Assembly (NCBI GenBank): GCA_900771975.1
Contig: CAAGPV010000008.1
Coordinates: 1-32,214 of the forward strand
Length of the DNA stretch: 32,214 nt
From: an uncultured Prevotella sp.
GTDB taxonomy: Bacteria; Bacteroidota; Bacteroidia; Bacteroidales; Bacteroidaceae
Direction of reading: 5' to 3'
In this document: positions 6,369 through 14,369 of the stretch, piece by piece
How the letters are laid out: every line of letters begins with the position of its first letter
Position numbering within the stretch: position 1 is the stretch's first letter
Made by a program: the position numbers and the translations under genes
Notes under the pieces: generated by a model
What the model saw: the letters and a program-made list of their open reading frames with translations, nothing else
What the model was told of the DNA's origin: nothing
Databases searched by the model: none

Positions 6369-7307
6369 GTGTTTAAACGTTTTTCTGTCATATCATTATT
6401 GCTTGTTTTGGTGAATGTGTCCACCAAAGCTCAGTATGATGTGCCTTTTAGTCATTACTGGGCTATGGAACCTTATTATAACCCTGCTACGGTAGGAAAA
6501 GGTAATAAGATGAATGTTGTTGGCGCCTATTCCATTGATTTCTCCGGATTTGAGCACAATCCTCAAACTGCTTACATAGGAGCAGATATGCCTTTGTATT
6601 TTATGAAACAATTTCATGGCGTTGGAGTGTCTCTCCTTAATGATAAAATAGGTTTGTTTACTCATCAGAGAATAGCTGGGCAATATGCTTTTCGCTATCG
6701 TCTTTTTGGCGGAATGCTTTCTGCAGGTGTCCAATTGGGGTTGCTTATGGAAAATTTTGATGGAACGAAGTTGGATGTAGAAGACTCCAATGACCCGGCT
6801 TTTTCCAAGTCGAAGATTAGTGGTAACTCTGTGGATATGGGTTTCGGACTTTATTATGTTCATAACCCATGGTATGCGGGAATATCTGTTCAACATCTCA
6901 ATGCTCCTTTGGTATCTCTTGGTGAAACCAACGAATTGAAGATAGAATCGACCTATTATTTGATAGCAGGATACAATATAAAGCTTAGAAATCCGTTTCT
7001 ATCTATACCAACTTCTACTTTAGTGCGCTACGACGGACATTCCTATAGAGCAGATGTAACCGCCCGGTTGGTCTACACGCACGACAAGAAAGTTCTTTAT
7101 GGTGGAGTGTCGTACAGTCCTACTAATTCTGTGACGGCATATGTGGGAGGCAGCTTCCATGGCATTAATATTGGCTATAGCTATGAGATGTACACATCTG
7201 CAATTAATCCAGGCAATGGTAGTCATGGATTGTTCGTTAGTTATCAGACCGATATCAATCTTCAGAAAAAAGGAAGGAACAAGCACAAGAGTGTTAGGTT
7301 TCTATAG
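6369..7307 (+). CDS. porP: Type IX secretion system outer-membrane protein PorP/SprF family
   Basis: Encodes 312 residues from a GTG start, with a signal peptide (cleavage likely after A21, ...STKA-Q). The mature protein begins YDVPFSHYWAMEPYYNPATVGK, the signature of the PorP/SprF family (N-P-A in the first strands). The rest is a run of amphipathic beta-strands, as expected for a barrel in the outer membrane. PorP/SprF proteins work with the PorK-PorN ring, and different paralogs help surface localisation of T9SS substrates. It is the first gene of the porPKLMN operon, with 12 bases to the next ATG. No strong promoter is seen in the 54 bases after the terminator, only weak candidates. Confidence 0.92.
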   Translation: MFKRFSVISLLLVLVNVSTKAQYDVPFSHYWAMEPYYNPATVGKGNKMNVVGAYSIDFSGFEHNPQTAYIGADMPLYFMKQFHGVGVSLLNDKIGLFTHQRIAGQYAFRYRLFGGMLSAGVQLGLLMENFDGTKLDVEDSNDPAFSKSKISGNSVDMGFGLYYVHNPWYAGISVQHLNAPLVSLGETNELKIESTYYLIAGYNIKLRNPFLSIPTSTLVRYDGHSYRADVTARLVYTHDKKVLYGGVSYSPTNSVTAYVGGSFHGINIGYSYEMYTSAINPGNGSHGLFVSYQTDINLQKKGRNKHKSVRFL

Positions 7308-7319
7308 AAATTATGATAT

Positions 7320-8792
7320 ATGAAAAAGAAAACAATATTTAAAGTACTTGGAATAAGCTTGATGACCCTCACCCTCTTGACGAGTTGTTTCGGAGGCAAG
7401 TCAGCCGCAACTTCCAGTCGCGGAGGAGAAGTTGTTGGCGTTGGCGGAGGACGTAGCTTTAAGGAACCAGCTCCTTACGGAATGACGCTCATTAAGCGGG
7501 GCTCTCTGAAAATGGGTATTGACAAGCAAGACAGTCTTTGGGGAAAAGAAACTCCTGTAAAAGATATCTCTGTTGATGGCTTTTGGATGGATGAGACCGA
7601 AGTTACCAATTCAAAGTACAAGCAATTCATCGAGTGGGTACGCGATTCCATTCTTCGTACTCGTTTGGCAGACCCCAATTATGGTGGGGATGAAACCTAT
7701 ATGATAACAGAAGACAAGAATGGAGACCCTGTAAAACCCCATATCAATTGGAATAAGCGCTTGCCGAGAAAACCGAATGAAGACGAGCAACGTGCTTATG
7801 AAAGTCTGTACATTACCAATCCGGTGACAGGCGAGAAGTCACTTGATGCCAGCCAAATGAATTATAAATATGAAATTTATGACTATACGGCTGCAGCGCT
7901 CCGCCGTAATCGTATGAATCCGGCTGAACGCAATCTGAATACCGATATTCCTGTAAATCCCAATGAAGTGGTAATGATTTCCAAAGATACTGCCTATGTT
8001 GATGATGAAGGGCACATTCATAGTGAAACCATCAACCGGCCACTTACAGGCCCTTGGGATTTCCTTAACACCTATATTGTTAATGTCTATCCGGATACGA
8101 CCGTTTGGGTAAACGATTTCCGTAATTCGGAGAATGAGCTATATCTTCGCAACTATTTTAGCAACCCCACTTATAATGATTATCCTGTTGTCGGAGTTAC
8201 ATGGGAGCAAGCCAACGCCTTTTGTGCATGGCGTACCGACTATTTGTTGAAGGGCTTGGGTGGAGAGGCTCGTTACATTCAACGCTATCGTCTTCCCACC
8301 GAGGCTGAATGGGAGTATGCAGCTCGCGGAAAGAACCAAGACGAGTTCCCATGGGAAAATCAGAATGTCAAGAACGGGAATGGATGCTTCTATGCTAATT
8401 TCAAACCAGACCGGGGCAACTATACGAAGGACGGAAATCTTATAACAAGTAAGGTGGGCATCTATTCGGCAAACTCCAATGGGTTGTTCGATATGGCTGG
8501 CAATGTTGCCGAGTGGACCAGTACTGTGTATACGGAAGCGGGTGTAGATGCCATGAACGACCTTAATCCACAGTTAGACTATAAAGCAGCGAAAGAAGAC
8601 CCTTATCGTTTGAAGAAAAAAAGCGTGCGTGGAGGCTCCTGGAAAGACCCCGAATCTTATATACGGAGTGCATGGCGTACTTGGGAATATCAAAATCAGC
8701 CTCGTTCCTACATCGGATTTCGTTGTGTACGTAGTCTGGCAAGTTCCTCAAGTGAAGCAGCAAAGCAAAACAAGAAAAGCAGAAAGAAATAA
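7320..8792 (+). CDS. porK: T9SS ring lipoprotein PorK/GldK
   Basis: Encodes 490 residues. A lipoprotein signal peptide ends in the lipobox LLTSC (C23), followed by a Gly/Ser-rich tether. From about residue 50 to the end it is a formylglycine-generating-enzyme-like (SUMF1/sulfatase-modifying) fold: GMTLIKRGSLKMG, DGFWMDETEVTNSKYKQF, PVVGVTWEQANAFCAWR, RLPTEAEWEYAARG, GLFDMAGNVAEWTS and the closing VRGGSWKDP...GFRCVRS. GldK/PorK uses this fold as a structural scaffold, building the large periplasmic ring with PorN under the outer membrane. Its length suits the family. It lies 12 bases after porP and 5 bases before porL, in one operon. Confidence 0.95.
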   Translation: MKKKTIFKVLGISLMTLTLLTSCFGGKSAATSSRGGEVVGVGGGRSFKEPAPYGMTLIKRGSLKMGIDKQDSLWGKETPVKDISVDGFWMDETEVTNSKYKQFIEWVRDSILRTRLADPNYGGDETYMITEDKNGDPVKPHINWNKRLPRKPNEDEQRAYESLYITNPVTGEKSLDASQMNYKYEIYDYTAAALRRNRMNPAERNLNTDIPVNPNEVVMISKDTAYVDDEGHIHSETINRPLTGPWDFLNTYIVNVYPDTTVWVNDFRNSENELYLRNYFSNPTYNDYPVVGVTWEQANAFCAWRTDYLLKGLGGEARYIQRYRLPTEAEWEYAARGKNQDEFPWENQNVKNGNGCFYANFKPDRGNYTKDGNLITSKVGIYSANSNGLFDMAGNVAEWTSTVYTEAGVDAMNDLNPQLDYKAAKEDPYRLKKKSVRGGSWKDPESYIRSAWRTWEYQNQPRSYIGFRCVRSLASSSSEAAKQNKKSRKK

Positions 8793-8797
8793 CATTT

Positions 8798-9622
8798 ATG
8801 TCACAGTATAGTAAATTCAATATCATCTATCGTCTGCAAAAGTGGATGGATAGTGTTCCTGGCCAAACATTTCTTAACTATGCTTATAGTTGGGGTGCGT
8901 CTATCGTTATTTTGGGTACACTCTTTAAACTAACCCATTTGCCCGGGGCTAATTTCATGTTGTTCCTTGGTATGGGTACCGAGGTGTTCGTGTTCTTCCT
9001 TTCGGCGTTTGACAGACCCTTTGACAAGACACAAGACGGAATGGAAATACCGACCCATGTGCAGGATGATGAAATGGAAAATTCTGACGAAACAGTTGAA
9101 AACTCAGATGAGGAGGAATCCCATATTGTTGATATTCCACAACAACCACAGTCGGTTTCAAATCCAGTTGTCGATGCTACAGCTTCGACAGTGGCTTCTC
9201 GCATCACTCCTTCTGCTGAAGATATTGCAGCTGCAGTAGTGCAGCAGAGTGAAGTTATTCGTAGTTCCCAACAAAGTACACCAGAAATGGTTGAGGCTCA
9301 AGGTCAGTATGTGGACGCTTTGAAGAACCTAACGGAGATGTTGGGAAAGGTGAGCGACCAAAGTGAACGCCTTACCAGAGATAGCGAAGAGATGGAGAAT
9401 CTAAACCGTACCCTAACAGGCATCGCGAAAATTTACGAAATGCAACTCAAGGGTGCAAGCCAACAGGTTGGTACAATCGATCAGATTAATGAACAAACGC
9501 GCAAGATGGCTGAACAGATTGAACAACTCAACAAGATATATGCCCGTATGATTGAAGCGATGACCATCAATATGCGTGCTGCAGCTCCAGGTGTAGCCCC
9601 TCAACCGTCTGACAACGTGTGA
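8798..9622 (+). CDS. porL: T9SS inner-membrane motor protein PorL/GldL
   Basis: Encodes 274 residues. Two transmembrane helices (about 29-46 and 52-71) sit near the N-terminus. The second carries E62 in the GMGTEVFVFFLSAFDRP signature; this glutamate corresponds to the conserved proton-path residue of the GldL/PorL motor stator. After the helices comes an acidic linker (about 95-115, DDEMENSDETVENSDEEE). A long cytoplasmic coiled coil follows (about 145-262: QGQYVDALKNLTEMLGKV, EQIEQLNKIYARMIEAM). With PorM it forms the proton-driven motor that powers T9SS export. Its ATG lies 5 bases after the porK stop. Confidence 0.95.
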   Translation: MSQYSKFNIIYRLQKWMDSVPGQTFLNYAYSWGASIVILGTLFKLTHLPGANFMLFLGMGTEVFVFFLSAFDRPFDKTQDGMEIPTHVQDDEMENSDETVENSDEEESHIVDIPQQPQSVSNPVVDATASTVASRITPSAEDIAAAVVQQSEVIRSSQQSTPEMVEAQGQYVDALKNLTEMLGKVSDQSERLTRDSEEMENLNRTLTGIAKIYEMQLKGASQQVGTIDQINEQTRKMAEQIEQLNKIYARMIEAMTINMRAAAPGVAPQPSDNV

Positions 9623-9692
9623 GCCGGATGAATTTTCTTATGCTCTATTCCTTATGGAAGAAAGGGCCAATCAGCAAAAGAAGACAAGATAA

Positions 9693-11264
9693 ATGGCAAT
9701 AAAAAAGAAAAGATTATCCCCTCGCCAAAAGATGATTAACTTGATGTATGTCGTCTTGATGGCTATGCTTGCGCTGAATATCTCTACGGAGGTACTCAAC
9801 GGATTCTCTATTGTCGAGGAGAGCTTGAACCGAACCACCGCCAATTCTGCTTTGGAAAACAAAGCTATTTTCAACGATCTCGAAGCAATGATGCGGAACA
9901 ATCCCGCTAAAGTGCGTGAGTGGTTTGAACGTGCTACTGCCGTAAAAGATATGAGTGACTCCCTTTTCAATTATGCTCAGACCCTTAAAATTGCTATTGT
10001 GAAGGAAGCTGACGGCGAAAATGGCAATCCTCTTAACATTAAGAACAAAGATAATTTGGAGGCAGCAAGTCATGTTATGCTTGCTCCTGGCACAGGACAG
10101 GGACGCAAACTCTTTGATGCTATCAATCGCTATCGTGAACGCATCCTTCAGTTTGTTACCGATCCATTGCAGAAGAAAATTATTTCAAGCAATCTTTCAA
10201 CAACAGTTCCGCATAAAAATTTGGGTAAAAACTGGCAAGAATACATGTTTGAGGATATGCCGACCGCTGCAGCAGTCACATTGTTGTCCAAATTGCAGAG
10301 TGACGTTAGGTATGCAGAAGGAGAGGTCCTTCACACTTTAGTCGCCAATGTGGGCTTGAAAGACATTCGTGTCAATAGCTTGCAAGCTTTTGTTGTCCCA
10401 GAGCAGGTACGTCTTTATCCCGGAGAGAGTTTTAAGGCAAGTATGTTTATGGCAGCCTTAGATACCACCCAACGCCCGCAAGTCTACGTTAACGGCCAAC
10501 TCATTAAAGGCAATACTTATACGGCTCCAGCCGGAGGGCCAGGTGAACATCAGGTAAGTGGTTATATCCTTATGCGCGATATCGCCGGAAATGTACTTCG
10601 ACGAGATTTCAATCAGAAGTATTGGGTGATAGGAGGATCGCGTCCTGACAATTATGTTCAAGCTCCTCCTGCTCCAGTCGGTGCTACCATTGCAGCCGAT
10701 TTGATGAATGTTCTTTATGCGGGATTTGACAATCCCATTAGTGTGAGTGTTCCAAACGCATCCTTGAATGAGACCCAGGTGTCTGTCTCTGGAGCATCGT
10801 TACGTCAAACGAGTCCTGGACATTACATTTGTCGTCCTACTACGGTGGGTCAGAACGTAAAAATTGCTGTCACTGCCAAAGGGCGTACAGTGGGACAGTA
10901 TGAGTTCCGTGTACGTAAATTGCCCGATCCTACTGCTTACATCCTCATAGGGTCTGATCGCTATAAAGGTGGAGCTTTGTCTAAGGGGTCACTAATGGGA
11001 GCAGCTGGCGTACATGCTGCAATTGATGATGGCTTGCTTGACATTCCGTTCCAAGTGGTTAGCTTCCGTACAGTCTTCTATGATAATATGGGAAATGCTG
11101 TTCCTTTGGCTTCAAATGGCTCACATTTCTCTGCTCAGCAGAAAGAACAATTCCGTCATCTCTCACGCAATCGCCGTTTCTATATCACGAATGTGGTTTG
11201 TCACGGACCAGATGGTACGACACGCAACTTGGGAGGACAAGCTCTTGAAGTGATTGTCCGATAA
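9693..11264 (+). CDS. porM: T9SS periplasm-spanning motor protein PorM/GldM
   Basis: Encodes 523 residues, about the family norm. A basic N-terminus (MAIKKKRLSPRQKMINLMYV) leads into a single transmembrane helix (about 15-34, VVLMAMLALNISTEVLNGF), which is the GldM signature. The periplasmic part has a helical first domain (about 45-225) and then three beta-rich domains, as in the known PorM/GldM periplasmic structures. It carries the torque of the PorL/PorM motor across the periplasm to the PorK-PorN ring. It lies 70 bases after porL; no promoter or terminator is evident in that gap. Confidence 0.95.
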   Translation: MAIKKKRLSPRQKMINLMYVVLMAMLALNISTEVLNGFSIVEESLNRTTANSALENKAIFNDLEAMMRNNPAKVREWFERATAVKDMSDSLFNYAQTLKIAIVKEADGENGNPLNIKNKDNLEAASHVMLAPGTGQGRKLFDAINRYRERILQFVTDPLQKKIISSNLSTTVPHKNLGKNWQEYMFEDMPTAAAVTLLSKLQSDVRYAEGEVLHTLVANVGLKDIRVNSLQAFVVPEQVRLYPGESFKASMFMAALDTTQRPQVYVNGQLIKGNTYTAPAGGPGEHQVSGYILMRDIAGNVLRRDFNQKYWVIGGSRPDNYVQAPPAPVGATIAADLMNVLYAGFDNPISVSVPNASLNETQVSVSGASLRQTSPGHYICRPTTVGQNVKIAVTAKGRTVGQYEFRVRKLPDPTAYILIGSDRYKGGALSKGSLMGAAGVHAAIDDGLLDIPFQVVSFRTVFYDNMGNAVPLASNGSHFSAQQKEQFRHLSRNRRFYITNVVCHGPDGTTRNLGGQALEVIVR

Positions 11265-11291
11265 TTTAAACGACATAAGAAAACAATAACA

Positions 11292-12320
11292 ATGAAACGA
11301 ATATTCTTCATCGTATGTATGGTAGTGTTTGCAATCATGGTTGATGCACAACCTGCACGTCGCCGAGATCAGCAGCAGCCACTGCAATCCAATGCAAACA
11401 ATATTACAACTCGTGCCCGTATTTCTTTTCCTGTTGCACAGGAGATGCCGGAAGATGTGGTATGGCGGCGGGACATCTATCGTGATCTGAAACTTGAAGA
11501 CGATGCCAATGCAGGACTTTATTATCCAGTGGAGCCTATTGGCAGTCAGGTCAACTTGTTTACTTATATCTTTAAACTTGTTATGCGTGGTCAGGTCAAC
11601 GCCTATGAATACCGTATGGATGGCAATGAAGTGTTTAACGACTCTTCCAAGATAAAGTTAAAGCAATTTCTTGACAATTATCACATTTTCTATGAACGCC
11701 GTGGGAAAGGTATTTATCTTGACAATAGCGACATTCCTTCAAGTGAAGTTAAGGAATACTATCTGAAGGAGAGTGCTTACTATGATCAAGGTACAGGCAC
11801 TTTCCATCGTAAGGTGATAGCTCTATGCCCAATCATGTACAGGGAAGATGATTTTGGCGATAGTGAAACCAAATATCCCTTGTTTTGGGTGCGTTACGAT
11901 GACTTGGCACCCTTCCTTTCCAAACAGTTCATTATGACCAGCAACCTCAACAATGCTGCAACGATGAGCGTGGACGACTATTTTACGATGAATCGCTATC
12001 AGGGGAAAATCTATAAAACCACTAACCTGTTAGGCAAGACCCTTTCGCAGTATTGCAAAAACGATTCAGATTTGACAAAAGAGCAGAAACGTATCGAACA
12101 AGAGTTGGTAGAGTTTGAAACCAACATCTTTGGCAATCAGGCAAAGAAAGATTCGTTGGATAGTATTGCCAAGGCACAACTACCTGTTAAAGGAACCAAG
12201 AAATCACGTCGTAACCGTCGTTCTGGTTCTTCTGCTTCTGTTTCTCGCACTCGTCGTTCTCATTCATCAACAGGTGGCAGAAGCTCTGCTCGTGTTACAG
12301 TCCGTCGTGAACGTCATTAA
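11292..12320 (+). CDS. porN: T9SS ring protein PorN/GldN
   Basis: Encodes 342 residues with a signal peptide (cleavage likely after A19, ...VDA-Q). The core (about 45-290) has the GldN pattern: PEDVVWRRDIYRDLKLEDDANAGLYYP near the start, and SKIKLKQFLDNYHIFYERRGKGIYLDNSDIPS in parts. It binds PorK to make the periplasmic ring. The last 45 residues are unusual: a Ser/Arg-rich, strongly basic low-complexity tail (KKSRRNRRSGSSASVSRTRR and on) that is probably disordered. It is the last of the five core T9SS genes, 27 bases after porM, and a hairpin follows. Confidence 0.93.
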   Translation: MKRIFFIVCMVVFAIMVDAQPARRRDQQQPLQSNANNITTRARISFPVAQEMPEDVVWRRDIYRDLKLEDDANAGLYYPVEPIGSQVNLFTYIFKLVMRGQVNAYEYRMDGNEVFNDSSKIKLKQFLDNYHIFYERRGKGIYLDNSDIPSSEVKEYYLKESAYYDQGTGTFHRKVIALCPIMYREDDFGDSETKYPLFWVRYDDLAPFLSKQFIMTSNLNNAATMSVDDYFTMNRYQGKIYKTTNLLGKTLSQYCKNDSDLTKEQKRIEQELVEFETNIFGNQAKKDSLDSIAKAQLPVKGTKKSRRNRRSGSSASVSRTRRSHSSTGGRSSARVTVRRERH

Positions 12321-12321
12321 G

Positions 12322-12363
12322 CCCCGAAACCCTTTGGGCAATCGGGACTTTCCCTTTATGGGG
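12322..12363 (+). terminator. Hairpin between porN and the barrel gene (attenuator-like)
   Basis: CCCGA (12323-12327) faces TCGGG (12342-12346), with CCCTTTGGG nested inside, and a further CCC...GGGG pair lies at 12352-12363. There is no T run, so this is more likely an RNA stability or partial read-through structure than a full terminator. Confidence 0.4.
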
Positions 12364-12393
12364 AAGAGTATTAACGAATAAGTTATTTAGTTT

Positions 12394-13029
12394 ATGAAGA
12401 AAATCTTTACTTTAGCAATTTTCGCTCTGTCATTCATCGCAATTCCGGTTAATGCTCAGAGCAGTTTGAAATTTGGTTTGAAAGGTGGTCTCAATGTCAC
12501 TGATATGCATTTGAGCAGCGACCTCTTTGAGGCTTCTAATCAAGCTGGATGGTTTGTTGGCCCGACAATTAAACTTTCGTTGCCTCTAACGGGGCTAAGT
12601 TTTGATGCATCGGCCCTTTATGACTATAAGTCTGCCAAGGTGGAAAACGAGTTGAATCAGGAACAAACCGTAAAGCAGCAGTCTATTAATATTCCTATCA
12701 ACATTAGATATGGAGTGGGCTTGGGCTCTTTGGCCAGTGTTTTCGCCTTTGCCGGGCCTCAGTTTGGCTTTAATGTGGGCGACACCGAGTTTAAGTGGAC
12801 CGACACCAGCAACTATGCTCTAAAAAAGTCAAACTTCAGTGTCAATGTAGGTTTGGGTGCTTCCTTGCTTAATCATCTTCAGGTAACTGCCAACTATAAC
12901 ATAGCTTGTGGTAAAACAGCCGATGTTACATTGGTAAAAGCAGTAGAAAATGTTGGCGGACAGGCTACAGGGCTCAAGAGTAAGTCTCGCAACAACTCTT
13001 GGCAAGTGGCTCTTGCATATTATTTCTAA
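12394..13029 (+). CDS. Outer-membrane beta-barrel (porin family) protein
   Basis: Encodes 211 residues with a signal peptide (cleavage likely after A21, ...PVNA-Q). The mature part starts SSLKFGLKGGLNVTDM, the usual first strand of the small Bacteroidetes outer-membrane beta-barrel family (OMP_b-brl_2). About eight amphipathic strands follow, and the last residues VALAYYF end in the C-terminal phenylalanine recognised by the BAM machinery. It lies 73 bases after porN in the same direction and before a strong terminator, so it is probably co-transcribed with the T9SS genes. Whether it takes part in secretion (PorT is in the same broad family) is not shown by the sequence. Confidence 0.85.
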   Translation: MKKIFTLAIFALSFIAIPVNAQSSLKFGLKGGLNVTDMHLSSDLFEASNQAGWFVGPTIKLSLPLTGLSFDASALYDYKSAKVENELNQEQTVKQQSINIPINIRYGVGLGSLASVFAFAGPQFGFNVGDTEFKWTDTSNYALKKSNFSVNVGLGASLLNHLQVTANYNIACGKTADVTLVKAVENVGGQATGLKSKSRNNSWQVALAYYF

Positions 13030-13047
13030 CTATAACTCTCTGAATTC

Positions 13048-13089
13048 AGAACAAAGGCTCGTCGTGATTGACGAGCCTTTGTTCTTTCT
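13048..13089 (+). terminator. Strong terminator of the T9SS operon
   Basis: A perfect 16-bp stem, AGAACAAAGGCTCGTC (13048-13063) and GACGAGCCTTTGTTCT (13070-13085), has a 6-base loop. The arm itself ends in GTTCTTTCT, giving T-rich tails. It ends the transcription unit starting at porP. Confidence 0.95.
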
Positions 13090-13605
13090 ACCCCTTTCTC
13101 TTTTGGATGCAATAATTAATAAATTTCTCGGAAAAGAAAATCGTTTCAATTTTACTTTTCCGCTTTTTGTATCTATTCCTATATTTTACAAGAAATGGGG
13201 TTGTAAAGTTTTTGCGTACAAACAATTATTCGTAACTTTACACTCGGATTAGGCTCGCGCCTTGTCCACGACATCGTTGGAAACAAAAAAGCATTCGCTA
13301 TTATTTCGCGTTTAGCCAAGAGCGTAGGAAACTCATTTGGAAATAACAAGCACGGAAATAATATGTGATAGGCGGCTCGTATATATACGTTTCGTATGTG
13401 GAACGTATGGTATGGTGGTCTCCTTGGTAATTAATAAAGCAATGCATACACGCAATAGGCGTGGTGCATTCTTATAATTACCCCGGGGCTTCCTTCCTAC
13501 GCCGCCCCGTGCTAAACGCGATAAGAGGCATCACGCCCTTTTTGCGTCTTGGCGGATTGATAGTTGTATGCCGGTGTTTTGTTATTGTAACTATCAATCA
13601 CACTT
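13090..13605 (+). other. Structured leader of the HNH gene
   Basis: No gene is seen. A promoter-like TAACTTTAC lies near 13235-13243. After it come CGTATATATACG (13378-13389, a perfect palindrome) and repeated CGTAT words. Next is a long hairpin at 13426-13482: GGTAATTA/TAATTACC, AATGCA/TGCATT and CACGC/GCGTG stacked around an AATAG loop. Then come CCCCGGGG (13481-13488) and GATTGATAGTT (13555-13565) facing AACTATCAATC (13589-13599). That last hairpin covers the translation start region and ends 6 bases before the ATG. The run of helices suggests a structured RNA or a mobile-element end. Confidence 0.55.
13426..13482 (+). repeat. Long multi-segment hairpin
   Basis: Three helices stack in register: GGTAATTA with TAATTACC, AATGCA with TGCATT, and CACGC with GCGTG, closing on AATAG. 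The internal mismatches are small. This is far more structure than chance would give in 57 bases. Confidence 0.75.
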
Positions 13606-14070
13606 ATGGCAAACAAGAATCTGAACGCCGTGCCGCTGTGGACTTACTTCCAAAACGTTCTGCATTGGGCAATCGCCACTTTCAACATGAAGAAGTTCAA
13701 GAAAATAATGAAGGGTCTTGACTGGGCAAGGTTCTATGACGAGTATCACGACCAGGCTCTTGACATAAAGGCGATGGAAGAGCGCATCGTCGAGCTGATA
13801 GGCGACGACGAGATACAAAAGCAGCAGGGCATAATCCCCTACGTGCTTACTGGTGATGAACATTGGCTTGACCTGCGTGCCTTCCCCGACAAGATAAAAC
13901 TCGCTGTTTGGGAGAGCCAACACCACAAGTGCGCTATGTGCGGCAAGGAGTTCGACATTGCCTTTATGGAAGGCGACCACATAACGCCTTGGCGCGATGG
14001 CGGACGAACAACCATAGAGAATTGTCAGATGCTTTGCCGCGAATGCAACAGAAGGAAGGGAAGCAAGTGA
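13606..14070 (+). CDS. Stand-alone HNH endonuclease domain protein (C-terminal part of a DUF262-HNH type)
   Basis: Encodes 154 residues. The HNH zinc fold occupies about 105-152: C109-x2-C112, then GDHITPWRDGG (D124, H125), ENCQMLC (N139, C144) and C147-N148-RRKGSK. All metal and catalytic positions look intact. The upstream part (LWTYFQNVLHWAIATF, MKGLDWARFYDEYHD, DDEIQKQQGIIPYVLTGDE, LDLRAF) resembles the segment before the HNH in long DUF262 (GmrSD-like) proteins. The large DUF262 domain is absent: an in-frame TAA lies 15 bases before the ATG and no remnant is seen upstream. PLMP and RuvC motifs of IscB/IsrB proteins are not seen. It is flanked on both sides by strong palindromes. It could be a truncated restriction factor, a mobile or homing nuclease, or a dispersed repeat gene. 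The family likeness is from memory. Confidence 0.75.
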   Translation: MANKNLNAVPLWTYFQNVLHWAIATFNMKKFKKIMKGLDWARFYDEYHDQALDIKAMEERIVELIGDDEIQKQQGIIPYVLTGDEHWLDLRAFPDKIKLAVWESQHHKCAMCGKEFDIAFMEGDHITPWRDGGRTTIENCQMLCRECNRRKGSK

Positions 14071-14333
14071 TGTTCATTTTGTGACGCAATTGCCTTCCAA
14101 TACCGGCCTTTTTAGCCTCTAAAACCGGCTCTTTTAGAGGCTAAAACACGGGGTTTTACAGGTGGTTTGTAAGTCCTTGAAAGTCAAAAACTTACATTAG
14201 GCGTAAAGGACGCGCTGATAACCCAATCATGAAAAGCGCAAATTGCACTAAAAAACCAATGCATGGATAGGGTTTTTCTGCACGCCTGTATTCAATAAGG
14301 AAAGTCTTTAACGGCATTCGTCTGTACTTTTTT
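14071..14333 (+). other. Palindrome-rich tail of the HNH island
   Basis: No gene is seen. Hairpins in order: TTTTAGCCTCTAAAA/TTTTAGAGGCTAAAA (14110-14146, a perfect 15 bp); GTAAGT..TTGA..TCAA..ACTTAC (14169-14195); GCGT/ACGC (about 14201-14213); and AAAAACC/GGTTTTT (14251-14277). The last could terminate the HNH transcript. The ACCGGC word is repeated on either side of the first arm. Confidence 0.6.
14110..14146. repeat. Perfect 15-bp inverted repeat
   Basis: TTTTAGCCTCTAAAA (14110-14124) and TTTTAGAGGCTAAAA (14132-14146) are exact reverse complements with a CCGGCTC loop. Each arm is itself nearly palindromic, so cruciform and arm-internal hairpins compete. No T run follows, so it is not a classic terminator. 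Confidence 0.85.
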
Positions 14334-14363
14334 GTTTGTGTGCATGATTTTTTGTATCTTCGC
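14334..14363 (+). promoter_or_regulatory. Promoter of priA
   Basis: TTTG (about 14334-14337) and TATCTTCGC (14355-14363) form a Bacteroidetes promoter with one mismatch in -7. The ATG at 14370 begins only 6 bases after the -7 element, so the transcript would start at or within a few bases of the start codon. Confidence 0.6.
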
Positions 14364-14369
14364 AATCAA

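Noticed and set aside
13461..13721. Plus-strand frame of 86 codons overlapping the HNH start
   Set aside because: It overlaps the HNH gene in another frame and runs through palindromic leader sequence. The HNH frame has all conserved residues.
13090..14280. IscB/IsrB-type guide-RNA nuclease (HEARO-like)
   Set aside because: The protein lacks visible PLMP and RuvC motifs and its upstream part resembles DUF262-HNH proteins. Kept only as an analogy in the findings.
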